A stretch of DNA of 64,000 nucleotides from an uncultured Mediterraneibacter sp. (GTDB lineage: Bacteria > Bacillota > Clostridia > Lachnospirales > Lachnospiraceae): positions 1 through 64,000 of the forward strand of contig CALWTQ010000001.1 of NCBI GenBank assembly GCA_944384505.1. The letters run 5' to 3'. The first letter of the stretch is position 1. Each line of letters starts with the position of its first letter. Below, in pieces: positions 8,245-15,798 of this stretch. The notes under the pieces are model-generated. The model was not told where the DNA came from and did no database searches. It saw only the letters and a program-made list of their open reading frames with translations. The position numbers were made by a program, and so were the translations under genes.

Positions 8245-9213
8245 CTACAGGTCGTACTTCTTCTTCCGTTTTGGAAAGAGCTTAAGCTTTTCATCCAGCA
8301 AAAAGCTCACGATCTCCCCGGACTTGACTGCGGACGCGTGTTCAATCGCCTCATTCAGCGTCTCCTCTGCCCACAGATTTCTCCTCGACATCTCCCGGAG
8401 CGCCTCCTGATTCTCTTTATCCGTCAGACAGGCCGCCACATCCGCTCCATGCTCCCTGATATAGCTTTCGTACTCTTCTTCCGCCGGCTCTGTCAGATCT
8501 TCCGGATACATCAGACGGTCAAAAATCAGATCTGACAGTACGCTGATCTGGTCCTGTGCCTTTGCCACGAAGAACAGTTCATCGTACTTTCTGTAATCCA
8601 TCTCCTTGTTATAGAAACACTGTCTGTAATTATTCCCTGATCCATGATGCTGGGTGAAGAGGATGCGGGCAGGTGTATTTTCCACTGCTTCCTCATAGTG
8701 TTCCGGAAAGACAAGATGCACCTTTCTTTCTCTGCCCTCTTCGTACTCCACAGAGAACTCCACGTCTATCCTCTGCCAAAGTTCTCCCAGGATCTCCGAT
8801 ACACAGGACCGGGGGCCTTTGCAGAGGCGCACATTCAGTTTTTTCAAATTTCTGCAGCCGGTAAAGGCGCCGCTTCCGATCTCCATCAGGGAGTCTGAAA
8901 AGGACAGGCAGGACAGATTCCGGCATCCATAGAAGATATATCTTCCGATTTCCCTTACACTGTCCGGGAAGCGGACGCTGATCACATCTTCTCCCGCCAG
9001 CAGAATTTCCTGCTGTCTAAACAGTCGGGACTCTTCTGTCTCGTACACAAGAGTCCCTTCCTCCTCGCGGTCTTTTCTGGATGAAAACGCGTAGGGCGCC
9101 GCGCTGACCACAGGCTTTCCATCAATCTGATCCGGAATTACAATCTGACCGTCCATGCCATAGCAGCGCACTACCTCTATTCCATTATCTTTCTCTCTGT
9201 AATGTATCCTCAT
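8245..9213 (-). CDS. Leucine-rich-repeat (BspA-type) domain protein
   Basis: A 322-residue protein without a signal peptide. The N-terminal third (to about residue 125) has BspA-like repeats, for example VSVRFPDSVREIGRYIFYGCRNLSC-type units in which IG..F.GC.NL recurs. The remainder is acidic, helical and rich in Lys near the C-terminus, and resembles no enzyme I recognise. It starts 50 bp downstream of the metallophosphatase stop on the same strand and has AAGAGGAGAG before its ATG. The repeats suggest protein binding; the partner is unknown. Confidence 0.75.
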   Translation of the reverse strand: MRIHYREKDNGIEVVRCYGMDGQIVIPDQIDGKPVVSAAPYAFSSRKDREEEGTLVYETEESRLFRQQEILLAGEDVISVRFPDSVREIGRYIFYGCRNLSCLSFSDSLMEIGSGAFTGCRNLKKLNVRLCKGPRSCVSEILGELWQRIDVEFSVEYEEGRERKVHLVFPEHYEEAVENTPARILFTQHHGSGNNYRQCFYNKEMDYRKYDELFFVAKAQDQISVLSDLIFDRLMYPEDLTEPAEEEYESYIREHGADVAACLTDKENQEALREMSRRNLWAEETLNEAIEHASAVKSGEIVSFLLDEKLKLFPKRKKKYDL

Positions 9214-9263
9214 CTGGCTCTCCTCTTTTTTGTGACAGTCCGAATGCCCGAAATCAATCTGTT

Positions 9264-9944
9264 TTATATACCTCTACTGGCAGAGACATAGAATTCTTCA
9301 CGGGTCTCCAGGCACAGGCATCCCAGTCTTCCGCCCATGTCCGGGAAGGCCGCGCCGCAGTCCACCACGATCAGCCTTCCGTCGGGACTGTGCCAGATAG
9401 CGGCCGGCTCCCTCGGATAGCCCCGGATAATAAAAGTCGGAACATGCCCCACGATCGAGACATATCCCGGTATTCCTCTCTGGCGGTCCACCATGGAAGT
9501 ATCCCAGAGAATGCGCTCCTTTCTCTTCCAGACCTGCAGGAGTTCCTCCGTGGACGCATGAGCCATCAGGAAGCACTCCTTGTCTGTCTTTAACTTTTTA
9601 TACAGGGGAAGCTTCTTCATAAAACGGACATACTCCGGAAGCTTCTCTCGCGTAACCGCGCTGTCCATAAGGATTTCGTATGTGTTATAGTAGTATTTCT
9701 GGAATGTCCGAAGCATTTCGTCCTCATACCACTTCACAAACTCGTCCTCATGATTTCCCTTAAGCGCGACAATATTTCCAGCGGATGACACGATATCCAG
9801 CACTTTAGCCGGCTCCATCCCTCTGTCAATCATATCTCCCAGGATATAGAGCGTGTCCTCCTCAGAAAAATGAATCTGCTCCAGCATTTCCTCCAGAAGA
9901 GTCCCCATGCCGTGTATATCTGACATCACATAGGTATATCCCAT
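9264..9944 (-). CDS. Metallophosphoesterase, PrpA/ApaH-like
   Basis: A 226-residue calcineurin-like phosphatase. All PPP-family metal motifs are present: SDIHG near the N-terminus, GDMIDRG, KGNHE, and later histidines in MAHASTEE and VGHVP. Relatives hydrolyse phosphoserine/threonine on proteins or diadenosine tetraphosphate. I chose the inner ATG at 9944 because GGAGG sits 8 nt before it, while the first in-frame ATG overlaps that ribosome site. It lies 44 bp downstream of gatD and probably belongs to the murT-gatD transcript. It is cytoplasmic. Confidence 0.85.
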   Translation of the reverse strand: MGYTYVMSDIHGMGTLLEEMLEQIHFSEEDTLYILGDMIDRGMEPAKVLDIVSSAGNIVALKGNHEDEFVKWYEDEMLRTFQKYYYNTYEILMDSAVTREKLPEYVRFMKKLPLYKKLKTDKECFLMAHASTEELLQVWKRKERILWDTSMVDRQRGIPGYVSIVGHVPTFIIRGYPREPAAIWHSPDGRLIVVDCGAAFPDMGGRLGCLCLETREEFYVSASRGI

Positions 9945-9988
9945 ATGCACCGCCTCCATATGACACTTGCTTCTGTTTACATTTCCTT

Positions 9989-10756
9989 TTAGGTGTACCT
10001 CTTAATAGTTTCTTTCAGAATATATTTCTTATCACTGTACCGGTTCACAATATAGCTGTTGGCCTTGTGCTCCAGTTCATCCGCAAGGGGTTCAAGCACT
10101 GTGTCCGGTCCGTATTTTCTCTGCAGGGCTTTCTCCAGAAGATAATCGCACACCTGAGGATTCTTCGGCAGCAGAGGGCCGTGAAGGTAAGTTGCGATCA
10201 CATTTTTGTAAACTACGCCCTCATACCCTGATTTGCCTGTATTCCCCAGGCCGTAAAATACTTTGCCAAAGGGCGTATGATCCCCGATGTATGTCCGACC
10301 TCCGTGGTTCTCGAATCCCACTACCGGCCGTTCAAACAAGGGGCTGTTGAGCACAATATTGCGGATCAGGCGCTCCGGCTGCCATTCTGTCGTAATGTCG
10401 AGAATGGAAAGTCCTTCAATCGTCTTCTTGTCCGTCTTATAATATTTACCCAGCAGCTGATAGCCGCCGCACACGGCCAGCACAACGCCATTGTCTTCTA
10501 CGTATGTCTTAAAGTCTTCCCTGATATCCTTTAAGAAGCCGCATACAAGCTCCTGCTCCCTGTCGGAGCCGCCTCCCAAAAGTACGATATCCAGTTTTGA
10601 AAAGTCGATCTCATCTCCTGATAGGAATGGGATCACTTCCGCCTCCATGCCGCGCCATTCCAGCCGTTTCCGGAAGCACTGAATATTTCCTCTGTCCCCG
10701 TACAGATTTAAAAGATCCGGGTATAAGTGCCCGATCGTCAGTTTCTTCGCAGTCAT
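9989..10756 (-). CDS. gatD: Lipid II isoglutaminyl synthase, glutaminase subunit GatD
   Basis: A 255-residue class I glutamine amidotransferase of the CobB/CobQ type. It supplies ammonia to MurT for amidation of the alpha-carboxyl of D-Glu in lipid II. The nucleophile Cys is in AVCGGYQLLG and the catalytic His in YLHGPLLPKNP. Its ATG overlaps the murT stop by 4 nt (ATGA), so the subunits are translationally coupled. Length and motifs are typical of GatD. Confidence 0.93.
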   Translation of the reverse strand: MTAKKLTIGHLYPDLLNLYGDRGNIQCFRKRLEWRGMEAEVIPFLSGDEIDFSKLDIVLLGGGSDREQELVCGFLKDIREDFKTYVEDNGVVLAVCGGYQLLGKYYKTDKKTIEGLSILDITTEWQPERLIRNIVLNSPLFERPVVGFENHGGRTYIGDHTPFGKVFYGLGNTGKSGYEGVVYKNVIATYLHGPLLPKNPQVCDYLLEKALQRKYGPDTVLEPLADELEHKANSYIVNRYSDKKYILKETIKRYT

Positions 10757-12132
10757 GCCTTAGCGCCCCCTTCCCTTTCTTCTTCCGTATCGATTCCCTT
10801 CTCAAGTTCTGTGAGAAGATGGTTTGTCCGGTAAAGACCAGAATAATTTACGATGACATAGAGGTTCTTCGTTCCCTTCTGCGCGCATTCCAGAATGGCC
10901 TTTTTGATATCCGGCGCCGCGGCGCAGGAAATGTCCTCATATTTCAGACGGAGTCCCATATCATAACGCCTGGTTCCCGTGGTAATAATCTTCTGCGCAT
11001 TGCTGTCCGCCAGATACTGGAAATCCACATCCCACAGCCAGGATACGTCCTCCCCGTCCTGGTAGGTATCATTGATCTGAATGATGATATCCTTCGGCTT
11101 CGGATCTTTCAGGACAAGCGACACCTTCTGCTGGAATCCGATAGGATTCTTCGCAAGATGCAGCTGTACTCTCGCCCCTTCTACAGTAAAAATGCTCTCA
11201 CGGTTATTGCCGTAGTCAAACGCTTCAATCATTTCTTTAAATCCCGCATATCCGGCTCCCATCGTCTTAAGCGCCGTATAAGCGGACAGCGTGTTGTAAA
11301 TGTTGTACGGCGTACGGGCAGTAGAATCAATATGCGCCCCATCCATATCAAAAGAATACACTTCGTCATGAAACTCAATGTTCTCAGCCGTATAGTCCGG
11401 ATCAGGCCGCTTCCATCCGCAGTTCGGGCAGTGATAGATGCCCAGCTGTCCATAATGGAAGAAATCATATTCCAGCTTCTTGCCGCATTTGCGGCAGAAG
11501 ATACTCTCGCGGATCTCAGACCGGGAAATATCGTCGAAGATCTGTTCGCTGATCCCGTATGTCACATAAGGATTCCCGCTGTTCTCCGCCAGGGAATAGG
11601 ACAGGATATCATCACAGTTAATAATAAGTGTAGTCTTCGGCACACTCTTCACCGCTGTCAGAAGTTTCTCATATGTGATATCCACCTCGCCGAAACGATC
11701 CAGCTGGTCCCTGGAAATATTAGTCAGAAGAGCGCAGTCCGGCTCCAGCTTGGGCAGAACTCCGACAGAGGCAATCTCATCCACTTCAATGCACGCATAG
11801 TCTGCGTCCAGGCGTCCCTTCTTATCTGTGTTCAGGACAAACGCGGAGATAATCCCGTTTAACATATTCGCGCCGGTACGGTTAATAATCACCTTTTTCC
11901 CTTCACTCTCCAGCGCCCGGCAGAGTATGGCGTTCGTCGTCGTCTTTCCGTTCGTCCCCATAGTCACAATAGTCTTTCCCCTGACCTGAGAGGACATCTC
12001 TTTTAAAATACCAGGATCAATCAGACGCGCCACTAATCCCGGCAGCGTCACCCCGCTTCCTCTATTCATCTTCTTAATCAGGCTGCTTGTCGCCTTTGCG
12101 CATGTTACCGCAAGTCTGCTTCTCAATCTCAT
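10753..12132 (-). CDS. murT: Lipid II isoglutaminyl synthase, Mur-ligase subunit MurT
   Basis: A 459-residue Mur-ligase-like subunit. It has the ATP loop TMGTNGKTTT, the RISRDQLDRFGE-like central block (here NISRDQLDRFGE), a four-cysteine zinc ribbon made of CRKCG and CPNCG, and the C-terminal DUF1727 region ending in NYSGLYRTNHLL. With GatD it amidates lipid II glutamate at the inner face of the membrane, which in Gram-positives aids cross-linking and lysozyme resistance. It lies 20 bp downstream of the HAD phosphatase gene and overlaps gatD. Confidence 0.94.
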   Translation of the reverse strand: MRLRSRLAVTCAKATSSLIKKMNRGSGVTLPGLVARLIDPGILKEMSSQVRGKTIVTMGTNGKTTTNAILCRALESEGKKVIINRTGANMLNGIISAFVLNTDKKGRLDADYACIEVDEIASVGVLPKLEPDCALLTNISRDQLDRFGEVDITYEKLLTAVKSVPKTTLIINCDDILSYSLAENSGNPYVTYGISEQIFDDISRSEIRESIFCRKCGKKLEYDFFHYGQLGIYHCPNCGWKRPDPDYTAENIEFHDEVYSFDMDGAHIDSTARTPYNIYNTLSAYTALKTMGAGYAGFKEMIEAFDYGNNRESIFTVEGARVQLHLAKNPIGFQQKVSLVLKDPKPKDIIIQINDTYQDGEDVSWLWDVDFQYLADSNAQKIITTGTRRYDMGLRLKYEDISCAAAPDIKKAILECAQKGTKNLYVIVNYSGLYRTNHLLTELEKGIDTEEEREGGAKA

Positions 12133-12152
12133 AATCTGTTCTCTGGCTCCTG

Positions 12153-13034
12153 TTACTCTGTTTGCTGTCTCTGGTGTTTCAAAAGTTCACGGATCGCGTA
12201 TGCCACGCCGAACTCTGCATTCGACTTTGTAATATATTTTGCCGCCTGCTTTACTTCCGGATCTCCGTTTTCCATGGCTACTGTCGCCCCGAAATCCATG
12301 GAGATCATAGACAGGTCATTTAAGCTGTCCCCCAATACCATCACTTCATCCATAGTATACCCGAGTGATTCAATATATTCTTTCAGCACCGGACCTTTCT
12401 GGGCCCTCACATCCGTAATCTCAAGATTTGTGGGAAATGAGGACGCAACTGCGATATCCGGATTCTTCTCCAGCCGATTTTTAAGTTCTCCCAGCATCCC
12501 TGTATCCTCTGAAAAAAAGAAGAGCTTGTATATCGGAACCCCCGCTTTCTCCATATCTTCCAGATCCGAAACCACTTTTGTCCGCTGTTTCATCTGCTGA
12601 TACAATACCGACTGCTGCGCTTCATCCGGATCTAAATCTGTATAAAAAATCTGGAGTTCCCTGAGCATGCTCTCCTCCACTTCCGCCGGATCTCCGACCC
12701 GGTAATCATATCCGTCCGTACAGACAACCGCGGCTATCGGAAAGTTCCGGGACTCTTCATATACAGCCCTGCACAGTTCCATACTCATCGGCAGGGTCAT
12801 CACGACTTCCTTCTGCGGATTTCTCACCTCCGCGCCGCTGCTGACAATATAGTCACACACAAGATCCGCGCCTTTGAGTTCCTCCATTGCACTGGGGAAG
12901 TTACGCCCGGTATTTATCATAAAACGGATTCCCGCATCGCAGGCCTCCCGGATAGCCGCAAGTGTCTCAGGCGCGGCCTGGTGGTCGTTCCCCAGAAGCG
13001 TACCGTCCATGTCGCTTGCTATTACTTTTATCAT
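12153..13034 (-). CDS. Cof-type HAD-superfamily phosphatase
   Basis: A 293-residue class IIB HAD hydrolase. The catalytic motif is ASDMDGTLLGND at the N-terminus. Thr/Ser and Lys motifs follow (MINTGR; KGPVLKEYIESLG), then the metal-binding GDSLNDLSMI. The family dephosphorylates sugar phosphates, nucleotides or flavin precursors, and the substrate cannot be read from sequence. AAAAAGGAG precedes the start. It is the first gene of the murT-gatD run. Confidence 0.88.
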   Translation of the reverse strand: MIKVIASDMDGTLLGNDHQAAPETLAAIREACDAGIRFMINTGRNFPSAMEELKGADLVCDYIVSSGAEVRNPQKEVVMTLPMSMELCRAVYEESRNFPIAAVVCTDGYDYRVGDPAEVEESMLRELQIFYTDLDPDEAQQSVLYQQMKQRTKVVSDLEDMEKAGVPIYKLFFFSEDTGMLGELKNRLEKNPDIAVASSFPTNLEITDVRAQKGPVLKEYIESLGYTMDEVMVLGDSLNDLSMISMDFGATVAMENGDPEVKQAAKYITKSNAEFGVAYAIRELLKHQRQQTE

Positions 13035-13172
13035 GTATTATTAACTCCTTTTTGTAAGCTTTCCTGACTCTCCTATATCTTAGCATACCCGATACCTCTT
13101 GTAAATCTGTATGAATTCAGCGTATATGCTCCATGTCCATTTTCTAAATACACGAATCAACTCCAGTTAAGT

Positions 13173-13211
13173 AACTATAATGCCGGGCATATTTGCTCCG
13201 GCATCATAGTT
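13173..13211 (-). terminator. Terminator hairpin after the AbiE-type operon
   Basis: AACTATAATGCCGG (13173-13186) pairs with CCGGCATCATAGTT (13198-13211) with one mismatch. It lies just downstream of the abiEii-like stop on the minus strand. Confidence 0.6.
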
Positions 13212-13222
13212 TCTTTTTGCTG

Positions 13223-13954
13223 TTAGATCAATTTCCATGACTTCTGAGAACTGATCCACTGCCCCTTAAAATCTTCCCCCTCTAAAACCGCTTGATATAT
13301 AGGAGCAAGGAACCTCTCCAACCGCTGCAAAGTCTCCGTAAACTCTAAGCCGGTTTCTTTCGCTGGCTCAAACCGCAGCCACTGCGCCTTCAAAAGTTGT
13401 AGAATAGCATCAAGCTTCTCCGATATTGTGCTTTCCAGTGAGTATGTAAAGATCTCCGGAGCTTCAAAGCCATCCAGGCGGGTAGATAGACGCCGGATCA
13501 TAGCATCTGGCACAATTATATCATCAATCCCGACATCAACCGAAAACGGAACTCTGACATTGTTGATATGTCCCATGAATTTGGTTTTTATGCCTGGGTA
13601 TTTCTTCTCCAGCGTTATTTGCTCTGCCCCCGTCACTTCCAGAAGTATATAATCATTTTCTGTATGCGCAGCGCAGATCTCACCCATTACGGCCTTAATA
13701 TTATTCAGATCGTTGGGCAGGCTCCTCATCAGAAAATCCATGTCGCGTGTTGGCCTGCTGTCAAAAGCTGTAAGCGTGTATATAAACATTCCACCTTTCA
13801 GCACCAGGTTCTCCCGATATTTTGAGTGCGAAAGTCTTCTCAGAAATTCCTCCTGAAAAAACAACTGAAGGCCTATCTGATAGTTGATTCCTTCTGTCTT
13901 TGCCTGATTTTTCAGCCTTGCCAATGTTGAAGCAGCTCGATTCTTTACAGCCAT
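13223..13954 (-). CDS. AbiEii/AbiGii-type nucleotidyltransferase toxin, probably internally deleted
   Basis: A 243-residue member of the type IV toxin-antitoxin AbiEii family (DNA polymerase beta-like nucleotidyltransferases). The N-terminal motif LKGG followed by SRPTRDMDF (residues about 53-74) and the EKLDAIL motif (Lys180) are present. In relatives the latter is followed by a segment holding an RxKDxxD motif. Here the sequence jumps at about residue 188 straight to KAQWLRF and the C-terminal region. About 50-60 residues are therefore missing in frame, including a catalytic Asp, and the toxin may be inactive. Its start overlaps the antitoxin gene by 10 nt. Confidence 0.8.
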   Translation of the reverse strand: MAVKNRAASTLARLKNQAKTEGINYQIGLQLFFQEEFLRRLSHSKYRENLVLKGGMFIYTLTAFDSRPTRDMDFLMRSLPNDLNNIKAVMGEICAAHTENDYILLEVTGAEQITLEKKYPGIKTKFMGHINNVRVPFSVDVGIDDIIVPDAMIRRLSTRLDGFEAPEIFTYSLESTISEKLDAILQLLKAQWLRFEPAKETGLEFTETLQRLERFLAPIYQAVLEGEDFKGQWISSQKSWKLI

Positions 13955-14538
13955 ATTCCAAGCACCTCCTGTACCTTTCCCTGTACTCTGAGTGTAACAG
14001 CGTATTTACCGAGGCGGGCTGCGCTGCGCTTTGGATCTGCGAGATATCCACGAATAGCACTGTTAAACACTTCTGCATCCATTTTGTTTCTATGAGTCAG
14101 GCAATCACAGATCGTCCGTTCCCTGTCATAAATCTTTATCCTAGTTCCTTCCAACTTCTCATCTGTAATCCCGACAGAAAACCTACCCGGGCTGATAAAA
14201 TGAGGTTTTACAGCAGGCCATGTGATACGGAAACGCCGTCGTGAAGAACAGTCCGGCACGGCAAGATTCCATGCGGATGGAGTCCTTTCCGTGTATCCAT
14301 AATAATTTAGTGCGCTCTCCATACAAAGAACAGCATCCGGGAACAGTCTGGCTATAATGGCAATTTCAGAATAAGAATTGTCACACATACGTTGATAGTA
14401 GCCCCGCCGTATCTGTTCGATTTCTCCATTACTGATCAGCTGTTGTATCTTTCGATGGTAATAGCCACATTGAAGAAGCTCGCTTGTTTTAAGAATACCA
14501 CCGTGAATGTCAAACATTTCCTGTAGTTCTTTATCCAT
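13945..14538 (-). CDS. AbiEi-type antitoxin and autoregulator
   Basis: A 197-residue protein with the N-terminal winged-helix domain of AbiEi antitoxins (GGILKTSELLQCGYYHRKIQ, then the wing GEIEQIRRGYY) and the AbiEi C-terminal domain (ESALNYYGYTERTP; DRERTICDCLTHRNKMD). I chose the ATG at 14538, which follows GGGAGGAGGAAGTTTA, instead of the longer frame. Family members repress their own operon by binding an inverted repeat at the promoter. Such a repeat is present at 14581-14626. The gene overlaps the toxin gene. Confidence 0.87.
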   Translation of the reverse strand: MDKELQEMFDIHGGILKTSELLQCGYYHRKIQQLISNGEIEQIRRGYYQRMCDNSYSEIAIIARLFPDAVLCMESALNYYGYTERTPSAWNLAVPDCSSRRRFRITWPAVKPHFISPGRFSVGITDEKLEGTRIKIYDRERTICDCLTHRNKMDAEVFNSAIRGYLADPKRSAARLGKYAVTLRVQGKVQEVLGIWL

Positions 14539-14580
14539 TAAACTTCCTCCTCCCAATTTAAAATTACCCATACAGAAAAT

Positions 14581-14626
14581 GTTGTAAACTGCGCAAATTA
14601 ATTTATTATCTTGTGCAGTTTACAAC
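14581..14626 (-). promoter_or_regulatory. Inverted-repeat operator of the AbiE-type operon
   Basis: GTTGTAAACTGCGCAA (14581-14596) and TTGTGCAGTTTACAAC (14611-14626) are inverted repeats matching at 15 of 16 positions around a 14-bp AT-rich centre, 43 bp before the antitoxin ATG. This is the arrangement AbiEi proteins bind for autoregulation. Confidence 0.7.
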
Positions 14627-14654
14627 ATTATTGTACGCCTTCAGGTAAAAATTA

Positions 14655-14774
14655 TCAAGGAGGTTTTCCGAAAATATTACAATAACCTTCATTAGGAAAA
14701 TCTTCGTTACCCAATGTTTTCGCCAGTATCCATTGAAATTCCTCCTTCATCATGCTAAACTTCTTGCAAAACAT
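14655..14774 (-). pseudogene. Short open frame, possible 3-prime remnant of a lost gene
   Basis: A 39-codon frame (starting MFCKKF, ending IFGKPP before TGA) lies between the AbiE operon and the MoxR gene. The frame stays open upstream to about 14834, where it meets a stop, and its composition (KEEFQWILAKTLGNEDFPNEGY) looks protein-like. It may be the tail of a decayed gene. No family was recognised and no convincing ribosome site serves it. The rest of the 304-bp gap holds only the AbiE operator. Confidence 0.25.
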
Positions 14775-14842
14775 GCTGCTATGGCATCCTGAGCCATTCC
14801 TGATAGCTGAACTATTACCATTATATACGAGGTACAGCAGTT

Positions 14843-15748
14843 ATGCTTGATTTTTTAAGAGAAGAACATGTAAACGAACAGATTATTAAACAGATCGAAT
14901 CCTTCCGCCGTAAATATCCATCCGGCCAGGCAGGAACGGGAAGCCGCCCGCGGTATATGTACTACGGGCGGGAAGTGTGGGAGCAGGCCGCGGAGGCTCT
15001 GCTGTGCGGCGAGAACCTGCTGCTGGCAGGTTCCAAAGCCACCGGGAAAAACGTACTTGCGGAGAATCTCGCCGCGCTCTTTGGCCGCCCCTCCTACAAT
15101 GTATCCTTCCATATCAACATGGACGCTTCATTCATGATCGGGACCGATACTTTCCGGGACGGGCAGGTTGTATTCCGCCCGGGTCCGGTATATCAGTGTG
15201 CCTCTCTTGGCGGTTTCTGTATTCTGGATGAGATCAACATGGCCCGCAACGAAGCGCTGGCCGTGCTCCACTCGGTACTGGACTTCCGCCGGATCATCAG
15301 TGTTCCCGGATACGACACACTCTCAGTCCATCCGGCGGCGCGCTTCATCGCCACTATGAATTATGGATACGCGGGAACCAGGGAATTAAACGAAGCGCTG
15401 GCGTCCAGATTTATGATCATCCAGATGCCGGAAATCACACAGGAAAATCTGGAAAAACTGCTCCGCAGAGAGTTTCCCGATATGAAAAAAGACTTCGTAA
15501 AGCAATTTGCCGCCCTGTTCATGGATATTGAGAAAAAATGCCGCGGCGGAGAGCTGACTCCGCGTGTGTTAGATCTCAGAGGACTTCTGGACGCTCTCCG
15601 GCTGATGCACAGCGGTCTTTCTCCTCTTCCGGCGCTGGATATGGGGATCACGAATAAAACCTTTGACAGCTACGAGCAGTCTTTGGTAAAAGATATAATT
15701 GCTTCCCGGATATCAGGCAAAACAGAAAGCAGATCTATTTTTATTTGA
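14843..15748 (+). CDS. MoxR-type AAA ATPase
   Basis: A 301-residue AAA ATPase of the dynein-related AAA_5/MoxR class. Walker A is GSKATGKN (residues 63-70), Walker B is GFCILDEINMA, sensor 1 is FIATMNYG and the arginine finger region is LNEALASRF. MoxR ATPases act as chaperone-like remodellers together with a VWA-domain protein, and one is encoded 50 bp downstream. Only a weak CGAGGT precedes the ATG. The pair is divergent from the AbiE operon. The client of this system is unknown. Confidence 0.88.
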   Translation: MLDFLREEHVNEQIIKQIESFRRKYPSGQAGTGSRPRYMYYGREVWEQAAEALLCGENLLLAGSKATGKNVLAENLAALFGRPSYNVSFHINMDASFMIGTDTFRDGQVVFRPGPVYQCASLGGFCILDEINMARNEALAVLHSVLDFRRIISVPGYDTLSVHPAARFIATMNYGYAGTRELNEALASRFMIIQMPEITQENLEKLLRREFPDMKKDFVKQFAALFMDIEKKCRGGELTPRVLDLRGLLDALRLMHSGLSPLPALDMGITNKTFDSYEQSLVKDIIASRISGKTESRSIFI

Positions 15749-15798
15749 GTCAAAGAACCCGATGCAGGTATATGGAGAATCAATAGAGGGATAACTAT

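Noticed and set aside
10597..11862. Long plus-strand open frame of 421 codons
   Set aside because: It is the opposite-strand shadow of gatD and murT, whose catalytic motifs are all intact.
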